From contig MTPE01000100.1 of assembly GCA_002011835.1 (NCBI GenBank), forward strand, positions 5,377 through 13,916: a stretch of DNA of 8,540 nucleotides, given 5' to 3'. Each line of letters starts with the position of its first letter. Within the stretch, counting starts at the first letter, position 1. A model generated the notes under the pieces. That model was given only the letters and a program-made list of their open reading frames with translations, ran no database searches and had not been told where the DNA came from. This DNA comes from Desulfarculaceae bacterium JdFR-95. Lineage in GTDB: Bacteria; Desulfobacterota; Desulfarculia; Desulfarculales; Desulfarculaceae. This document shows positions 7,179-8,540 of the stretch, one piece after another. The position numbers were made by a program, and so were the translations under genes.

Positions 7179-7691
7179 TCAGGCGCTCCCGTCCGCCTGG
7201 GGCGGCTCCAGCCCCTCCACCAGGGAGCTGCCGGGGGCAAAGGCGGCGCAGCGGTTGTACAGGCGTATGTTCTTGCGCACCATCTCCGCGAAGTGTTCGC
7301 GGGAGTCCTCGGGCTGCAGGGGGGCGCGGGCCAGCTCCCGGCGGGTGAGGGTGAGGATCACCCCCTGGCAGCACTCCTCCACCATGAAGGCCAGCTCGTC
7401 CCAGGGAGGCCGGCGGCCGATGAGCCCGGGCAGGATCTTGCGCAGGCCCGGACCCACCCGCACCCCGCGGACCTTCTGCAGCCGCGCCTCCGCCTGCTCC
7501 GCCACCTCCTCCAGGCCCCGCTCCAGGCGGCAGCCCACGGCCTCGATCTCCAGCCCCGGCAGGGGGACCTCGATCCACACCCGCGCCTCCAGGCGGTGGT
7601 CGATCAGGTGGCAGGTGGAACGCAGCCGCTGGGGCGAGAGCTCCTCCACAGCGGTGGTGCGGCAGCGCGAGAAACACAGCAGATGGGCCAT
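7179..7691 (-). CDS. DUF2889-like protein of unknown function
   Basis: A 170-residue cytosolic protein with no signal peptide or membrane segment. I recognise no catalytic motif. Its middle part parallels the N-terminal domain of the next gene: an alternating strand region (ARVWIEVPLPGLEIEAVGCRL), then GLRKILPGLIGRRPPWDELAFMVEECC against DFVNRVHKVVGRRACRHFANLLLECC. The two are therefore probably tandem paralogues of the DUF2889 type; this is an alignment by eye. The start at 7691 is fixed by AGGAGG six bases upstream. The open frame continues to 7808, but that extension would pass through the promoter and ribosome binding site. First gene of the operon with the PHP and coaE fusions, 3 nt before the former. 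Confidence 0.8.
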   Translation of the reverse strand: MAHLLCFSRCRTTAVEELSPQRLRSTCHLIDHRLEARVWIEVPLPGLEIEAVGCRLERGLEEVAEQAEARLQKVRGVRVGPGLRKILPGLIGRRPPWDELAFMVEECCQGVILTLTRRELARAPLQPEDSREHFAEMVRKNIRLYNRCAAFAPGSSLVEGLEPPQADGSA

Positions 7692-7695
7692 GGTT

Positions 7696-7703
7696 CCCCT
7701 CCT
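7696..7703 (-). promoter_or_regulatory. Ribosome binding site that sets the DUF2889 gene start
   Basis: On the minus strand AGGAGGGG ends four bases before the ATG at 7691; counted from AGGAGG the spacer is 6 nt. This strong site decides against the longer open frame that begins at 7808. Confidence 0.8.
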
Positions 7704-7745
7704 GGTGATGCACGCGGCAGGAGCAGGCGGCGGATCGCCGGAGGC

Positions 7746-7754
7746 AGTATAGCA
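7746..7754 (-). promoter_or_regulatory. Extended -10 promoter of the DUF2889-PHP-coaE operon
   Basis: On the minus strand TGCTATACT combines a TGn extension with a TATACT box (five of six). The hexamer at -35 spacing is poor, as is typical for extended -10 promoters. Transcription would start near 7739, giving a leader of about 48 nt with the strong ribosome binding site in it. Confidence 0.5.
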
Positions 7755-7779
7755 CGGAGTAGGAGCGGGACTAACCACC

Positions 7780-7785
7780 TTGACA
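7780..7785 (+). promoter_or_regulatory. Consensus -35 box upstream of the molybdoenzyme gene
   Basis: TTGACA is a perfect -35 hexamer, 50 bases before the molybdoenzyme ATG. The sequence 17 nt downstream (CCACAT) is a poor -10 box. If this is the promoter, it is weak without an activator. Confidence 0.3.
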
Positions 7786-7807
7786 GCCGCGCTCGCCTGT
7801 GCCCACA

Positions 7808-7819
7808 TCTGGGCCCAGA
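7808..7819. repeat. 12-bp perfect palindrome before the molybdoenzyme ribosome binding site
   Basis: TCTGGGCCCAGA is self-complementary and ends one base before AGGAGG. It lies where a transcript from the candidate promoter would begin, so it could be an operator. Confidence 0.3.
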
Positions 7820-7820
7820 G

Positions 7821-7826
7821 AGGAGG
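7821..7826 (+). promoter_or_regulatory. Ribosome binding site of the molybdoenzyme gene
   Basis: AGGAGG sits 8 nt before the ATG at 7835, which fixes this start. Confidence 0.75.
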
Positions 7827-7834
7827 CGGAGACC

Positions 7835-8540
7835 ATGGCGGAACGGAGGCGCACGGTGCGGACCTACTGCGGCCGCATGGACCACGGCGGCTGCAGCCTG
7901 CTGGTGGATGTGGAGGGCGGGCGCATCGTGCGCCTGCGGGGCGATCCCCAGGGTTGGCTCAACCGGGGTTGGGTCTGCTTCAAGGCCCTGGCCTCGCCCC
8001 GGCGCCTGGACCACCCCCGGCGGCTGCGCCATCCCCTGCTGCGGGTGGGCCCCCGCGGCAGCGGCCGCTGGCAGCGCATCTCCTGGGACCAGGCCCTGGA
8101 CACCATCGCCCGGCGCCTGGAGGAGGTGCGCCGCGAGTACGGCGCCCGGGCGGTGGCCTTCGCCGCGGGCATGCCCAAGGGCCTGGACCACTTTGCCCTC
8201 ATCCGCCTGGCCAACTGCTTCGGCTCGCCCAACCTGGTGGCCCACCAGGACGTGTGCCACGCCCCGCGCGAGATCAGCGGGGTGCATACCTGCGGCTTCT
8301 ACCCCGTGGCCGACCTGCACCACCCCACCCGGCTCATCCTGCTCTGGGGCAGCAACACCACCGCCACCAACGAGGAAGGACAGGTCAATCGCCTCCTGCG
8401 CCGGCGCCTGGCCGAGGGCGCCGAGCTGGTGGTGGTGGACCCCCGGCGGACGGACCTGGCCCGCCGCGCCCGCCTCTGGCTGCGCCTGCGCCCCGGCTCG
8501 GACGCGGCCCTGGCCCTGGGCATGCTGCGGGTCATGGTGG
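7835..8540 (+). CDS. Molybdopterin oxidoreductase (DMSO reductase family), N-terminal part only
   Basis: The first 235 codons of a molybdenum or tungsten bis-MGD enzyme, which transfers electrons between a small substrate and a redox partner. The N-terminal Fe-S domain starts TYCGRMDHGGCSLLV, followed by the typical VEGGRIVRLRGDP and NRGWVCFKAL segments. C12, C20 and C48 are present and C20-x27-C48 has family spacing, but where a second cysteine is usual (near residue 15) there is M15-D16. The next domain has WQRISWDQALDTIARRL, a metal-ligand region DVCHAPREISG with C141 as likely Mo/W ligand, LLWGSNTTATN and VVVDPRRTDLA for cofactor binding. No twin-arginine signal is visible (ERRRTVRTYC lacks the motif), so it is probably cytoplasmic. 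Family members run about 650-900 residues, so most lies beyond the window. The substrate cannot be assigned. The gene diverges from the DUF2889 operon. Confidence 0.9.
   Translation, partial: MAERRRTVRTYCGRMDHGGCSLLVDVEGGRIVRLRGDPQGWLNRGWVCFKALASPRRLDHPRRLRHPLLRVGPRGSGRWQRISWDQALDTIARRLEEVRREYGARAVAFAAGMPKGLDHFALIRLANCFGSPNLVAHQDVCHAPREISGVHTCGFYPVADLHHPTRLILLWGSNTTATNEEGQVNRLLRRRLAEGAELVVVDPRRTDLARRARLWLRLRPGSDAALALGMLRVMV

Noticed and set aside
7692..7808. N-terminal extension of the DUF2889 gene by 39 codons
   Set aside because: It would cross the extended -10 promoter and the AGGAGG site, and it begins inside the divergent control region. The start at 7691 has a strong ribosome binding site.

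Overview
This is a very GC-rich bacterial window. It holds seven protein-coding genes, two of them cut by the window ends. Their strongly G/C-biased third codon positions generate many long antisense shadow frames, which I have left out. The gene mix points to an anaerobic or respiratory bacterium of the Desulfobacterota ('Deltaproteobacteria') type: a Nuo-type complex I, a soluble Rossmann-PAS histidine kinase with a sigma54 activator, an archaemetzincin, DUF169 and DUF2889 proteins, and a DMSO-reductase-family molybdoenzyme. That placement is inferred from family distribution and is not proven by a marker gene.

Left part (1-3961). nuoA, normally the first gene of the NADH:quinone oxidoreductase operon, runs leftward off the window. 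About 730 bases without a gene separate it from a rightward two-component operon: a cytosolic sensor kinase with an N-terminal GxxGxG nucleotide-binding fold and a Cys/His-bearing PAS domain, then an NtrC-family response regulator whose start overlaps the kinase stop. The gene-free stretch contains back-to-back candidate promoters, a long putative nuo leader with a hairpin, a C-rich tract and a cluster of GTGTC/GACAC repeats next to the kinase promoter. A nucleotide-sensing kinase divergent from nuo invites the hypothesis of redox (NADH) control of complex I. This is an inference from layout and domains.

Middle part (4021-7691). A small zinc metalloprotease of the archaemetzincin family is read rightward. 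Its consensus TATAAT box lies six bases before the ATG, inside a small inverted repeat, which suggests a leaderless message. Convergent to it is a tight leftward operon of three genes: a stand-alone DUF2889-like protein, a DUF2889-PHP phosphoesterase-like protein, and a DUF169-dephospho-CoA kinase (CoaE) fusion. The gaps are 3 nt and a 1-nt stop/start overlap, so the three are probably one transcription unit. An extended -10 promoter precedes it.

Right end (7835-8540). Divergent from that operon, the first 235 codons of a molybdopterin oxidoreductase are present with a strong ribosome binding site. Its N-terminal Fe-S motif is unusual because the second canonical cysteine is missing. I saw no tRNA, rRNA, CRISPR array, intact insertion sequence or attachment site.
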